A DNA stretch of 59,112 bases from JAXDJJ01 sp034665745 (GTDB taxonomy: Bacteria; Actinomycetota; CADDZG01; WHSQ01): contig JAXDJJ010000011.1 in the NCBI GenBank assembly GCA_034665745.1, positions 1 to 59,112 of the forward strand, in the 5' to 3' direction. Shown here piece by piece: positions 23,275 to 32,496 of the stretch (position 1 is its first letter; each line of letters starts with the position of its first letter). The notes below the pieces were generated by a model, which worked only from the letters and a program-made list of their open reading frames with translations, ran no database searches and had not been told where the DNA came from. A program made the position numbers and the translations under genes.

Positions 23275-24167
23275 CCGTCGACACGACCGTTCGCATCCGC
23301 ACTCACGCGAAGGTCAACCTCTTCCTTCGCGTGCTCGGCCTTCGCCGTGACGGCTTCCACGACATCGAAACCGTTCTTCACGGCATCTCGCTGTACGACG
23401 AGATCGATATCGACCTCGTGGGCACAGACACAGTGGTGACGATGGAGTTGCTGGATGGACTATCCGGAACGTTGCCCAGCGACGAAGAGAACCTGGTTGG
23501 TCGCGCGGCCCGAGCACTGATCGATGGACTCGATGGCGTGTATGGCGCGCGGGTGCACGTCAAGAAGGGGATCCCCATCGCCGCGGGCCTCGGCGGTGGG
23601 AGCGGGAATGCGGCGGGTGCACTCGTCACCCTTGCCGAGATGTGGAAGCTCGATGTCGACCGCGATCGATTGTTCGCACTCGCAGGGCAACTAGGGAGCG
23701 ATGTTCCGTATTGCATCGATGGTGGGACCGCCCTTGCAACGGCTCGGGGCGACCAACTAACTCCTTTACCGAACATCGCGCCGATGTGGTTCGTGCTCGG
23801 CGGCACGAACCATCCGTTGTTCACCAAGGAGATCTACGAACTGTGGGATTCGATGGAGCCACCGGCGGAGGCCAGCGTGGTCTCTCTCACAATGGCTCTG
23901 GGGGCAGGAGACGGGGCCGAGGTCGCGACCTTGCTTCACAACGACCTAGAGGCGCCCGCGTTCTCGTTGCGTCCCGAGCTCGCCGTCAAGAAGCAGGCGT
24001 TGCTCGACGCAGGGGCGCTCGGCGCCTCGATGTCGGGTTCCGGTCCTACCTTGTTCGCGATCGCGGCCAGCGAGGACCACGCGAGGGCGATCGCGGCCGA
24101 GGTCGCCGATCGGTTCGACTGGACGAAGGTCGTCGGTTCGCAGGGCGCCTGCATCGAACGGCTGTAA
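23271..24167 (+). CDS. ispE: 4-diphosphocytidyl-2-C-methyl-D-erythritol kinase
   Basis: A GHMP kinase of the non-mevalonate isoprenoid pathway that phosphorylates CDP-methylerythritol. The 298-residue protein has AKVNLFLRVLGLRRDGFHDI near the start, the ATP loop PIAAGLGGGSGNAAG at about 100-114, GSDVPYCIDGG and the C-terminal GASMSGSGPTLFAI. TTG 23271 overlaps the rsmA stop (TTGA). The pathway product is needed for the polyprenyl-phosphate used by peptidoglycan synthesis and by PMT. tRNA-Gln follows 28 bases after the stop. Confidence 0.96.
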   Translation: MTVDTTVRIRTHAKVNLFLRVLGLRRDGFHDIETVLHGISLYDEIDIDLVGTDTVVTMELLDGLSGTLPSDEENLVGRAARALIDGLDGVYGARVHVKKGIPIAAGLGGGSGNAAGALVTLAEMWKLDVDRDRLFALAGQLGSDVPYCIDGGTALATARGDQLTPLPNIAPMWFVLGGTNHPLFTKEIYELWDSMEPPAEASVVSLTMALGAGDGAEVATLLHNDLEAPAFSLRPELAVKKQALLDAGALGASMSGSGPTLFAIAASEDHARAIAAEVADRFDWTKVVGSQGACIERL

Positions 24168-24195
24168 CCAGGCGTTCTTTAGTATGGGCGCCGGA

Positions 24196-24267
24196 TGCCC
24201 CGTGGGGTAAGTGGCAGCCCGTGGGTTTTTGGTTCCTAAAGTCCAAGTTCGAGTCTTGGCGGGGCAG
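24196..24267 (+). tRNA. tRNA-Gln (anticodon UUG)
   Basis: The acceptor TGCCCCG pairs with CGGGGCA in seven Watson-Crick pairs, with the U1-A72 pair usual for glutamine tRNAs. The D arm is a short GGG/CCC stem, the anticodon loop TTTTGGT gives anticodon TTG, and the T arm CCAAG/CTTGG has loop TTCGAGT. The anticodon stem is weak (TGGGT/TCCTA with one wobble and a T-T mismatch), as seen in other tRNA-Gln. The discriminator is G at 24267. CCA is not encoded. It lies between ispE and glmU. Confidence 0.92.
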
Positions 24268-24292
24268 CAACGGCAACTCAAAGGAGAGGACG

Positions 24293-25699
24293 ATGGCCGA
24301 GCATCCGGATGTAGCCGCCATCGTCCTCGCAGCCGGTGACGGCAAGCGTCTGAGATCGGACCTACCGAAGGTCCTTCATCGTGTGGCGGGGCGGCCCCTG
24401 CTCGGCCACGTTCTTGACGCGCTAACTCCCCTGGGTCTGGGGCAGGTCGTGATCGTGGCATCCACACGGAAGGACGAGATCGCAGCCGCGATGTCTGGAG
24501 CGGACGCGGAGTACGTCGTACAAGATCCACCGAGAGGAACCGGCGACGCGGTTCGCGTGGCTCTTGCGGTTCTGAGCGACTCCATCCGCCACGTCATCGT
24601 CCTCGCCGGTGACACACCTCTCATCTCAACTGGAACGATCGCATCGATGCTGGCGCGGCATGCCGAAACGTCATCGGCCGCCACCATGTTGACCGCACGG
24701 ATCGATGACCCCACGGGGTACGGACGAGTGGTGCGCGGTGCGGATGGTCGGATCGAGCGCGTGGTCGAGCAGAGGGACGCAACCCCCGACGAACTTGTGA
24801 TCGACGAGATCAATACGGGTGCGTTCGTGTTCGAACTTGGAGGTCTAGCGAAGGTCCTCCCAAAGCTGGGCTCGGACAATTCGCAGCAGGAGTACTACCT
24901 GACCGATTCCATCTCGCTGTTGCTTGGAGAGGGTGACTCGGTGTCTAGTTTCGAAACGACTTCCAGGGAGGCTGACGGAGTGAACTCACGAGCACAACTA
25001 GCCCAGGCCGGGGCCGAGCTTCGCCGGCAAGCCTGCGAGCGGTGGATGGATGAAGGCGTGACGATCGTCGATCCGAACTCCACATTCATCGACGCCACAG
25101 TCACGATCGAGAGAGACGCGGTGATCCAGCCATTCACGTTCCTCGAAGGCAACACGACGGTGGGGCAAGGTGCCGAGGTGGGTCCGCAAGCGAGGATCAT
25201 CGATTCGTCGATAGCGGCCGGAGCAACCGTCACGTTCGCGGTGGTGCGTGGTTCGACGATCGGCGAAGGGGCCAGCGTCGGTCCGTTCGCATCCCTGAGG
25301 CCTGGGACGGTCCTCGAGCGCGGTGCCCGTGCCGGAACCTTCGTGGAGACGAAGCAGACGACGATCGGCGAGGACTCCAAGGCCAACCACCTCTCTTATC
25401 TGGGCGACGCAACCATCGGCAAGGGCGTCAACGTTGGGGCCGGGACCATCACCTGTAACTGGGATGGCACCGAGAAACACGAGACCGTCATCGACGATGA
25501 CGCCTACATCGGCTCTGACACGATGCTTGTTGCTCCCACCCACATCGGCAAGCGAGCCGCCACCGGCGCAGGGTCGGTGGTCCGTGGGGATGTCCCGGAT
25601 GATGCGCTTGCAGTAGGGGTTCCGGCACGGATCATCGAAGGAAAAGGGAACAAGATGGGCAAAGATCGAGGCACGCCGAGCCAAGACCCGCGAGGATAG
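24293..25699 (+). CDS. glmU: Bifunctional GlcNAc-1-P uridyltransferase / GlcN-1-P acetyltransferase
   Basis: GlmU makes UDP-GlcNAc for peptidoglycan. The 468-residue product has the pyrophosphorylase motif LAAGDGKRLRSDLPKVLH at 12-29, GTGDAVRVA and GDTPLIS. After about residue 255 comes a left-handed beta-helix with hexapeptide repeats (FLEGNTTVGQGAEVGP, VGAGTITCNWDG, IGSDTMLVAP), including the catalytic His and Lys region HLSYLGDATIGKGVNVGAG. ATG 24293 follows AAGGAGAGGACG. The frame is open back to 23642 only as a shadow of ispE. It starts 25 bases after tRNA-Gln and runs into prs four bases later. Confidence 0.96.
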   Translation: MAEHPDVAAIVLAAGDGKRLRSDLPKVLHRVAGRPLLGHVLDALTPLGLGQVVIVASTRKDEIAAAMSGADAEYVVQDPPRGTGDAVRVALAVLSDSIRHVIVLAGDTPLISTGTIASMLARHAETSSAATMLTARIDDPTGYGRVVRGADGRIERVVEQRDATPDELVIDEINTGAFVFELGGLAKVLPKLGSDNSQQEYYLTDSISLLLGEGDSVSSFETTSREADGVNSRAQLAQAGAELRRQACERWMDEGVTIVDPNSTFIDATVTIERDAVIQPFTFLEGNTTVGQGAEVGPQARIIDSSIAAGATVTFAVVRGSTIGEGASVGPFASLRPGTVLERGARAGTFVETKQTTIGEDSKANHLSYLGDATIGKGVNVGAGTITCNWDGTEKHETVIDDDAYIGSDTMLVAPTHIGKRAATGAGSVVRGDVPDDALAVGVPARIIEGKGNKMGKDRGTPSQDPRG

Positions 25700-25703
25700 A
25701 GAC

Positions 25704-26693
25704 GTGCAGCTCCCCACTCACAAGCGCCTGATGATCTTCTCCGGCACGGCCAACCGGCCGCTGGCGGAGGAGGTGTGTGAGCACCTCGGCATGCGACTGG
25801 GGACCGTCGAGATCCAGGACTTCGCAAGCTCCGAGACCTACGTCCGGTTCCAAGACTCGGTGCGTGGATGCGATGCCTTCGTGATCCAAAGCATGGTCGC
25901 TCCGGTGGACAAACACGTGATGGAACAGATGCTGATGATCGACGCACTGAAGCGTGCGTCGGCGAAGCGGATCACCGCGGTGTCACCGTTCTATCCGTAC
26001 TCGCGGCAGGACAAGAAGACACGCTCGCGTGAGCCGATCGCTTCAAAGATGATCGCGGACTTCTACGAGGCCTGTGGCGCGGACCGTGTTCTATCGGTCG
26101 ACCTGCATACCGGGCAGATCCAAGGGTTCTTCGACGTGCCTTTCGACCACCTCACTGCGTTGCCCCTTCTCGCAGATCATTTCGCGACGATGCTCGAAGA
26201 CGACTTCGTGATCGTTTCACCCGACACGGGACGTGTGCGCCTCGCAGAGAAGTGGGTGCAGCACCTCAACGAGTTCCATGACATCACCGGCAGCGTTGCG
26301 TTCCTACAGAAGAAACGCCGGGGAGACGCGCGCAACATGAGTGAGACCCTCGCGGTCGTTGGTGAGGTCGAGGGCCGCGTCTGCGTCGTCGTCGACGACA
26401 TGATCGACACGGCCGGGACCTTGTGCAACGGTGCCGAGACATTGATGGAGGCCGGGGCCTCGGATGTCTACGCCGCGGCCACCCACGCGGTGCTGTCCGA
26501 CCCGGCCACCGACCGCATCAAGAACTCGCCGATCCACCAGGTGGTCGTCACGAACACCTTGCCCATCCCGAGCGAGAAGCAGATAGACAAGCTCAACATC
26601 CTCTCGATCGCTCCAACGATCGCCCAGACGATCAAGGCGGTCTTCGAAGAGGAATCAGTCTCCGAGCTATTCCACGGCGAGAACCAACCCTAG
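25704..26693 (+). CDS. prs: Ribose-phosphate pyrophosphokinase
   Basis: Makes PRPP from ribose 5-phosphate and ATP for nucleotide, His and Trp synthesis. The 329-residue product has the class I pattern MIFSGTANRPLAEEV, GSVRGCDAFVIQS-like DSVRGCDAFVIQS, PYSRQDKK, SVDLHTGQIQGFFDVP with the metal and ATP His, SPDTGRVRLAEK and the PRPP loop VVDDMIDTAGT near 229-239. GTG 25704 lies four bases after the glmU stop, with GAGGATAGA upstream. The glmU-prs-rplY-pth-mfd order is that of Bacillus. A short hairpin with a T-run follows the gene. Confidence 0.96.
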   Translation: MQLPTHKRLMIFSGTANRPLAEEVCEHLGMRLGTVEIQDFASSETYVRFQDSVRGCDAFVIQSMVAPVDKHVMEQMLMIDALKRASAKRITAVSPFYPYSRQDKKTRSREPIASKMIADFYEACGADRVLSVDLHTGQIQGFFDVPFDHLTALPLLADHFATMLEDDFVIVSPDTGRVRLAEKWVQHLNEFHDITGSVAFLQKKRRGDARNMSETLAVVGEVEGRVCVVVDDMIDTAGTLCNGAETLMEAGASDVYAAATHAVLSDPATDRIKNSPIHQVVVTNTLPIPSEKQIDKLNILSIAPTIAQTIKAVFEEESVSELFHGENQP

Positions 26694-26703
26694 GGAAATC
26701 CGC

Positions 26704-26742
26704 TAGAATCGCTGCTCCCGCCCTCCTATAGGGCTCTTTTTC
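26704..26742 (+). terminator. Hairpin with T-run between prs and rplY, preceded by a -10-like box
   Basis: GCCCT-CCTAT-AGGGC (26720-26734) is a five-base-pair stem followed by TCTTTTTC, a small intrinsic-terminator shape. TAGAAT at 26704-26709 looks like a -10 box placed so that transcription would start just before the hairpin, although I find no -35. It could end the prs transcript, or attenuate a short rplY leader. Confidence 0.5.
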
Positions 26743-26754
26743 GAGAGGTATCTC

Positions 26755-27471
26755 ATGGCGGAAGTAACACTGAAAGCGGTCAAGCGCGACGACACCGGTA
26801 AGGGGTCGGCCCGCCGCGCCCGCATGGATGGCCGGGTTCCGGCCGTCGTTTACGGGCAGGGCATGGAGCCTCTCTCGATCGAGGTCGACCGCCGTGAGTT
26901 CGTCACCGCCCTGAAGACCGATGCCGGGATGAACGTCCTCCTGAATATCGATGTCGACGGGTCCACCACGACCGCCTTGACCCGTGACCTCCAGACCGAT
27001 CCGGTAAAGGGCACCCTCCTGCACGCTGATTTCGTGAAGATCGACCTCAAGCAAGAGGTCGAGGTCGAGGTTCCCGTCCACGTGGTCGGGGACTCTCCTG
27101 GGGTCAAAGAGGGTGGCGTTCTCGAGCACCCCCTTTTCACCCTTCACGTCCGCTGTCTTCCTACGAACGTGCCCGAGTCGATCGACGCCGATATCTCCGG
27201 TCTCAACATCGGAGATGCCCTTCGTGTGTCCGAGCTCGCCGAGGGCCGGGACTTCCACATCCTGAACGACCCCGAGGCGGTCGTTGCTTCAGTTGCCGCT
27301 CCGATCAGTGAGGAGCAGCTCGAAGCGATGGTTGCAGATGCCGGTGTCGGCGAGGGTGCAGAGGAAGCGCCTGCGGAAGCTGCTGCCGAGGGCGAGGCGG
27401 AGGCCGAAGGAGCGCCCGAAGCTGCGGGCGACTCCGGCGACGCACCTGCGGAAGACGCCGACCAGAGCTAA
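26755..27471 (+). CDS. rplY: 50S ribosomal protein L25 (Ctc/TL5 form)
   Basis: Binds 5S rRNA in the large ribosomal subunit. The 238-residue protein is the long two-domain form: L25 beta-barrel at about 5-93 (RDDTGKGSARRARMDGRVPAVVYG) and a TL5-type C-terminal domain (94-185; VEVEVPVHVVGDSPGV). The last 45 residues are an acidic Ala/Glu/Asp-rich tail, common in actinobacterial homologues. ATG 26755 has GAGAGG upstream. The long form is the Ctc type associated with general stress in Bacillus. A perfect small hairpin begins at its stop codon. Confidence 0.95.
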   Translation: MAEVTLKAVKRDDTGKGSARRARMDGRVPAVVYGQGMEPLSIEVDRREFVTALKTDAGMNVLLNIDVDGSTTTALTRDLQTDPVKGTLLHADFVKIDLKQEVEVEVPVHVVGDSPGVKEGGVLEHPLFTLHVRCLPTNVPESIDADISGLNIGDALRVSELAEGRDFHILNDPEAVVASVAAPISEEQLEAMVADAGVGEGAEEAPAEAAAEGEAEAEGAPEAAGDSGDAPAEDADQS

Positions 27472-27495
27472 CCGGGTGTTCCCGGTCACCTCCTG
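27471..27495 (+). promoter_or_regulatory. rplY-pth junction: stop-codon hairpin and anti-SD-like sequence
   Basis: ACCGGG-TGTT-CCCGGT (27471-27486) forms a six-base-pair hairpin right at the rplY stop. No T-run follows, so it is not a terminator. The next bases, CACCTCCTG, stand directly before the pth ATG and read like the 3' tail of 16S rRNA itself, so they cannot pair with it. pth therefore lacks a Shine-Dalgarno sequence and may depend on coupling to rplY translation. Confidence 0.45.
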
Positions 27496-28101
27496 ATGTC
27501 GTTGTTCCGTCGTTCTTCGCGCGACGGTGACTCACGATGGATCGTCGTGGGCCTGGGCAATCCCGGTGAGAAATATTCCGAGACGCGCCACAACATGGGG
27601 GCGATGGTCATCGACGTGTTGCTCGGACGCGCTAGCGCGTCGTTGAAGAGCCACAAGAGCGGGTGCCTCATCGCGGAGACGAACGTCGCGGGTGAAAAGA
27701 CCGTCCTCGCCCGACCCACCACGTACATGAACGACTCGGGCCGGCCGGTACGCGAGTTAGCCCGCTGGTACAAGGCCGAGCCCGAACATCTCGTCGTTAT
27801 CCATGACGAGCTCGATATCGGGTTCGACGAGGTCCGGATCAAAGACGGGGGTGGGACCGCCGGTCACAACGGACTCGGCTCGATCGCCTCCCATCTCGGG
27901 ACCCGTGACTTCGTACGGGTGCGCGTCGGCATCGGACGACCCAAAGGACGCGGAGGCGCCGTCGGACACGTGCTCAACGGATTCTCGAAAGAAGAGCGCA
28001 AAGAGCTCCCCTTCGTCCTCGAGCGCGCGGCCGACGCGGTGGAATCGATCATCGGCGAGGGCATCGAGAAGGCGATGAACCACTTCAACACCAAGGCTTA
28101 A
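27496..28101 (+). CDS. pth: Peptidyl-tRNA hydrolase
   Basis: Releases peptides from prematurely dropped peptidyl-tRNA. The 201-residue product has IVVGLGNPGEKYSETRHNMG with the catalytic His, RPTTYMNDSG, VIHDELDIGF with the catalytic Asp and GGTAGHNGLGSI, and a C-terminal helix lid. ATG 27496 leaves about 15 residues before the first strand, slightly long for the family. The sequence just upstream is anti-Shine-Dalgarno-like, so the start is less certain than the gene. It is followed one base later by mfd. Confidence 0.95.
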   Translation: MSLFRRSSRDGDSRWIVVGLGNPGEKYSETRHNMGAMVIDVLLGRASASLKSHKSGCLIAETNVAGEKTVLARPTTYMNDSGRPVRELARWYKAEPEHLVVIHDELDIGFDEVRIKDGGGTAGHNGLGSIASHLGTRDFVRVRVGIGRPKGRGGAVGHVLNGFSKEERKELPFVLERAADAVESIIGEGIEKAMNHFNTKA

Positions 28102-28102
28102 C

Positions 28103-31100
28103 GTGCCGTCTCTAGGGCCCCTACTCGAGCTACTCCCCGATGGTGAGCTCAACGAGATCCTGGGGATCGATGGCGCGCTGACGGTTCCCGACGCTGCGAG
28201 GCCCTATCTGATCGCGGCTCTCGTCCGACGCGCGGATGCTCCGGTACTCGTTGTGACTGCTCGGATCGAGGAGGCAGAGCACCTCGCCCGCGACCTCAAG
28301 GCTTTCCTCGGACCCGACGGTGCCGAGGTGTTTCCCGGTTGGGAGGTTCTCCCGGGCGAACCGATGTCACCTTCGGTCGAAACGATGGGTCGTCGCCTGG
28401 ACGTGATGGCACGGCTCGAGCGAGGTGAACGGATCGCGGTCGTAGCAACCGCGCAGAGTGCGACGCAACTCGTGGCACCTCCGCCCGGAGAACTCGATGT
28501 GATCGATCTGCGTCTCGGGGACTCGCTAGAGCTGGACTCGATCGCAGAGCGGCTCGTCGAGATGGGCTACGAGCGCAACTACACGATCGAGGGTCGTGGG
28601 GAGTTCGCGATCCGCGGCGGCATCATCGACGTCTTCCCCCCGGCCGCCGAGCGCCCCGTGCGCGCCGAGTTGTGGGGCGACGAGATCACTTCGCTGCGCC
28701 GGTTCGCGCTGTCGTCGCAGAGATCCCTGGACGATGTCGCAACGGTCCGCGTCTCGCCATGCCGTGAGTTGCGCGCCGATCCGGCCACGCGCGAGCGCGC
28801 TCGCGAGTTGGCGAGGAAGGACCCCGACCCCGCTCTCGCGCAACTCGCCGAAGGCGTGATCGAACCGGGGGCCGAGCGATTGCTTCCCGCTCTCACTGGG
28901 GGCCTCGTCACGATCGCATCCTTGTTCCCCAAGAAGTCACCGGCCGTCGTGCTCGAGCCGAAACGGGTGGGCGATCGTGCCGACGAAGTCATGGAGCAGG
29001 TCACCGAATGGATGAGCAGCGCCGATATCAAGGGCGAGCACTACCAGCCCTTGGATGACGTCCTCTCGCACCCGGACAAGATCCTGCTGTGGTCGAGCTT
29101 CACGGAGGTAGCCGGCCCAAGCCTCGCGGTCGAGACGTGGACCGCGGCGGCGGGCAAGCCCGAGCAGCTCGCCGAGCGTTTGGGCCAACTCATCAAGAGG
29201 GGCTACCGCGTAGTCGTAGCGGCCTCCTTGCCGGAAACGGCCGAGCGCCTCGAAGCGAACCTCCGCACGCTCGGTCTTCCGTTCCCGATCCTCGAACGCG
29301 CTCCGGGCGAGGGGGCCGAGATAGGCGGCGCGGTCGTCGTCGCCGAGCTCACCCGAGGGTTCGTGTTGCCCGAAGCCGAGCTCGCGCTCGTTGCGGAGTC
29401 CGACATCACTGGACGCCGGTCGGGTGCGCATCGCAGACGGGTCGCCTCACGCCGGAGCCAGACGACCGGCCCCCTCGACCTCGCCGAAGGTGATCTCGTC
29501 GTTCACGACCTCCACGGCATCGGCCGCTTCCAAGGGATGGTCGACCGGAAGCTCTTGGGCATCCATCGGGAGTACCTGATCATCGAGTACTCCAAGGGCG
29601 ACAAGCTCTACGTCCCGAGCGACCAGGTCGACATGGTCTCGAAGTACGTCGGGGGAGAGGCGCCGAAGCTCAACCGGCTTGGTTCTGCCGAGTGGTCGAA
29701 GACGAAATCTCGTGTGCGGAGACGGGTGCGCGAGGTTGCGAAGGAGCTCGTCAAGCTCTACTCGGAGCGTCTGCGGGTCAAGGGATTCTCGTTCGGGGCC
29801 GACACCCCCTGGCAGCGAGAGCTCGAGGATTCGTTCCCCTACGAGGAGACACCGGACCAACTCCGTGCGATCGACGAGGTCAAAGACGACATGGAGTCGG
29901 CGTCACCGATGGACCGCCTTGTGTGCGGTGATGTCGGTTACGGCAAGACCGAGATCGCCGTCCGGGCCGCGTTCAAAGCGGTTGCGGCCGGCAAGCAGGT
30001 CGCCGTCCTCGTGCCGACGACGATCCTCGCGCAGCAGCACCACTCGACCTTCGTAGAACGTTTCCGGCAGTTCCCTGTTCGCGTCGAGATGTTGTCGCGC
30101 TTCCTTTCCGGTGCTGAATCCAAGAAGGTCATCGCGGACCTCGGTACGGGATCGGTTGACGTCGTCGTCGGGACGCACAAGTTGTTGCAGAAGGGAGTGT
30201 CGTTCTCCGACCTGGGCCTCGTCATCGTCGACGAGGAGCAACGTTTCGGTGTCGAGCAGAAGGAACGACTGAAGCAACTGCGGACAAGTGTCGACGTCCT
30301 TACATTGACCGCGACGCCGATCCCACGCACCTTGGAGATGACGATGTCGGGGATCCGCGACATCTCGATCGTCGACACACCACCGGAGAACCGCCATCCG
30401 GTGATGACCTACGTCGGCTCGTATGACGAGGTGACCGTGTCGTCCGCGATCCGAAGGGAACTCCTTCGCGACGGGCAGGTCTTCTATGTCCACCACCGCG
30501 TCGATTCGATCCAGACCGTCGCGAACCGCATCCACGAACTCGTCCCAGAGGCCCGCGTGTCGGTTGCGCACGGTCAGATGGACGAGCACACGTTGGAACA
30601 GACGATGCTCGAGTTCCAGGAGAAGAAGACGAACGTTCTTGTCTGCACGACGATCATCGAATCGGGGCTCGACATCCCGTCGGTCAATACGTTGGTCGTG
30701 GAACGCTCCGACCTTCTCGGTTTGTCACAGATGTATCAATTGCGCGGTCGGGTGGGCCGGGCCCACGAACGTGCATACGCGTACCTCTTTTTCCCGCCCG
30801 AACGATCGATGACCGAGATGGCGCACGAGCGGTTGAAGACGATCGCCGAATACACGGGGCTGGGTTCCGGATTCAGGATCGCTATGCGAGACCTCGAGAT
30901 CCGCGGTGCAGGGAACCTCCTCGGTGGCGAGCAGCACGGCCACATCTCCGAGGTCGGCTTCGATCTCTACGTGAAACTGATGGCGTCGGCCGTCGATGAG
31001 GTCAAGGGCCTCCCGTGGTCGGAGGAATCCGAGATCCGTATCGACCTGCCGATCTCGGCGTTCATCCCGAAGGACTACGTTGCGGACGAGAACCTGAGGC

Positions 31101-31465
31101 TCGAGGCTTACCGGCGGATCGCCGCGATCCGCGACGCTGAAGAGTGGACCGAGGTGCGGGCGGAGCTGGCCGATCGGTACGGCGAGCCGTTCCCAGATCC
31201 CGTCGAAGCCTTGTTCGAGGTCGCAACGCTGCGCCGTGTGCTGCTCGCGGCGGGTGTGACGGAAGCTGCGACGGTCGCGAAGAACCTGAGGATCAGACCC
31301 ATCGAGCTAGAGGATTCGCGCCAGATCAGGCTCCAGCGTTTGATCCCGGAAGCGACGTGGAAACCTGCGACCCGCACCCTGCTGATACCGGAGCGAGCGA
31401 TGCCCAAAGAGAAGGTTCTCGTATGGGTGAAAGACATCGTCGAGCAGTTAACCTCGGTGGCATGA
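28103..31465 (+). CDS. mfd: Transcription-repair coupling factor Mfd
   Basis: A DNA translocase that removes RNA polymerase stalled at lesions and recruits UvrA. The 1120-residue protein is standard length. The N-terminal UvrB-like region is at 1-330, and the RNA polymerase interaction domain with DLVVHDLHGIGRF lies around 460-530. The helicase core has Walker A GDVGYGKTE at about 609, TATPIPRTLEM and VDEEQRFG near 709, then QLRGRVGR and the TRG motif region with FRIAMRDLEIRGAGNLLGGEQHG. The C-terminal D7 domain completes it. GTG 28103 directly follows pth. Its stop overlaps the next ATG (ATGA). Confidence 0.97.
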   Translation: MPSLGPLLELLPDGELNEILGIDGALTVPDAARPYLIAALVRRADAPVLVVTARIEEAEHLARDLKAFLGPDGAEVFPGWEVLPGEPMSPSVETMGRRLDVMARLERGERIAVVATAQSATQLVAPPPGELDVIDLRLGDSLELDSIAERLVEMGYERNYTIEGRGEFAIRGGIIDVFPPAAERPVRAELWGDEITSLRRFALSSQRSLDDVATVRVSPCRELRADPATRERARELARKDPDPALAQLAEGVIEPGAERLLPALTGGLVTIASLFPKKSPAVVLEPKRVGDRADEVMEQVTEWMSSADIKGEHYQPLDDVLSHPDKILLWSSFTEVAGPSLAVETWTAAAGKPEQLAERLGQLIKRGYRVVVAASLPETAERLEANLRTLGLPFPILERAPGEGAEIGGAVVVAELTRGFVLPEAELALVAESDITGRRSGAHRRRVASRRSQTTGPLDLAEGDLVVHDLHGIGRFQGMVDRKLLGIHREYLIIEYSKGDKLYVPSDQVDMVSKYVGGEAPKLNRLGSAEWSKTKSRVRRRVREVAKELVKLYSERLRVKGFSFGADTPWQRELEDSFPYEETPDQLRAIDEVKDDMESASPMDRLVCGDVGYGKTEIAVRAAFKAVAAGKQVAVLVPTTILAQQHHSTFVERFRQFPVRVEMLSRFLSGAESKKVIADLGTGSVDVVVGTHKLLQKGVSFSDLGLVIVDEEQRFGVEQKERLKQLRTSVDVLTLTATPIPRTLEMTMSGIRDISIVDTPPENRHPVMTYVGSYDEVTVSSAIRRELLRDGQVFYVHHRVDSIQTVANRIHELVPEARVSVAHGQMDEHTLEQTMLEFQEKKTNVLVCTTIIESGLDIPSVNTLVVERSDLLGLSQMYQLRGRVGRAHERAYAYLFFPPERSMTEMAHERLKTIAEYTGLGSGFRIAMRDLEIRGAGNLLGGEQHGHISEVGFDLYVKLMASAVDEVKGLPWSEESEIRIDLPISAFIPKDYVADENLRLEAYRRIAAIRDAEEWTEVRAELADRYGEPFPDPVEALFEVATLRRVLLAAGVTEAATVAKNLRIRPIELEDSRQIRLQRLIPEATWKPATRTLLIPERAMPKEKVLVWVKDIVEQLTSVA

Positions 31466-32496
31466 ACCCCCGGAAACTGGCGGTAGCCCTTATCGCCGCG
31501 CTCGCCTTGACCTCTTGTGGCCTGGTCGAGCCCGCAGCTGCGGTCGTTAACGGCGAGAAGATCCCGATCGGCGATATCCAGAAGGCGGTTGATGACTTCA
31601 AGGCGTCGCCCGAATTCGCCCGGCTCGGCGAACAAGGTGATTCGGAAGCGATCACTAGGGAGTTCGAGCAGAGCTACCTCGCAACCTTGATCCGCCGGAA
31701 AGTGCTCACCCCCGAGGCCGCCGCTCGCGGGATCGAGGTGACGCCCGATGAGGTGCAGTCGCAACTGGACGACATCAAGGGTGAGTTCGCCAACGAGAGC
31801 GCGTTCGAAGAAGCGGTCAAGGAGCAGGGTTTGACCCTCGAGCAGTTGGAGCAGCTGATCGCCGACCGGGCCCTCGAGCAGAAACTGCGCACGGAGATCA
31901 CAGCCGACCTCGCTCCGACGGACGACGAGATAGAGGTCTATTACAACGCCAACATCGAACAGTTCCTTGAGACCGAGGCCCAACACATACTCGTAGCCAA
32001 GTCATCGGTCGCTCAGGCTGTGGCCGACCAGCTTCAGGCCGCGCCGAAGGCGAAGCGTGCGAAGTTGTTCGCGCAGCTAGCGAAGCGGTATTCGACCGAC
32101 AAGACGAACAAAGACGATGGGGGAAAGCTCGGATTCTTCAAGCCGGGTGATTTCGTCCCCGAGTTCGAACAAGGCGCGGATGCGCTCGAGATCGGAGAGA
32201 TCTCGGATCCCGTACAAACGGAGTTCGGTTTCCATGTGATCTGGGTGACCGACCGTCGCGAAGCGCCGCTGGAGACCGTGCGGGATCAGATCATCACCCA
32301 GCTGAGCGGGGCCGACGAGGAAACAACATGGCAGAAGTGGGTGCAGTCGGCGTACCGGGATGCCGACGTGTCTGTGAACCCCCGCTTCGGTGAGTTCAAC
32401 TTCACCACGCAACAGATCGAGGACGCGTCCCCGCGCACCGTCCCGGGGGCCGAGCAAACCCCGGCCGGCACACCGAGACCCGAACACACCCACTAG
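31462..32496 (+). CDS. SurA/PrsA-like parvulin lipoprotein
   Basis: An exported peptidyl-prolyl isomerase and chaperone, 344 residues. The signal peptide ends in lipobox ALTSC (Cys19). A SurA N-terminal-like helical domain follows (about 28-170; VVNGEKIPIGDIQKA, LIRRKVLTPEAA). The rotamase domain is at about 172-270 with AQHILVAKS, KDDGGKLGFF, GDFVPEFEQGA and FGFHVIWV. The C-terminal 30 residues are Pro/Thr-rich. ATG 31462 overlaps the mfd stop. An isomerase downstream of mfd is also common in Clostridia, as far as I recall. It overlaps mazG by one base. Confidence 0.9.
   Translation: MNPRKLAVALIAALALTSCGLVEPAAAVVNGEKIPIGDIQKAVDDFKASPEFARLGEQGDSEAITREFEQSYLATLIRRKVLTPEAAARGIEVTPDEVQSQLDDIKGEFANESAFEEAVKEQGLTLEQLEQLIADRALEQKLRTEITADLAPTDDEIEVYYNANIEQFLETEAQHILVAKSSVAQAVADQLQAAPKAKRAKLFAQLAKRYSTDKTNKDDGGKLGFFKPGDFVPEFEQGADALEIGEISDPVQTEFGFHVIWVTDRREAPLETVRDQIITQLSGADEETTWQKWVQSAYRDADVSVNPRFGEFNFTTQQIEDASPRTVPGAEQTPAGTPRPEHTH

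Noticed and set aside
23642..24292. 217-codon upstream extension of glmU
   Set aside because: It covers ispE and tRNA-Gln in another frame; the GlmU N-terminus and AAGGAGAGGACG site define ATG 24293.
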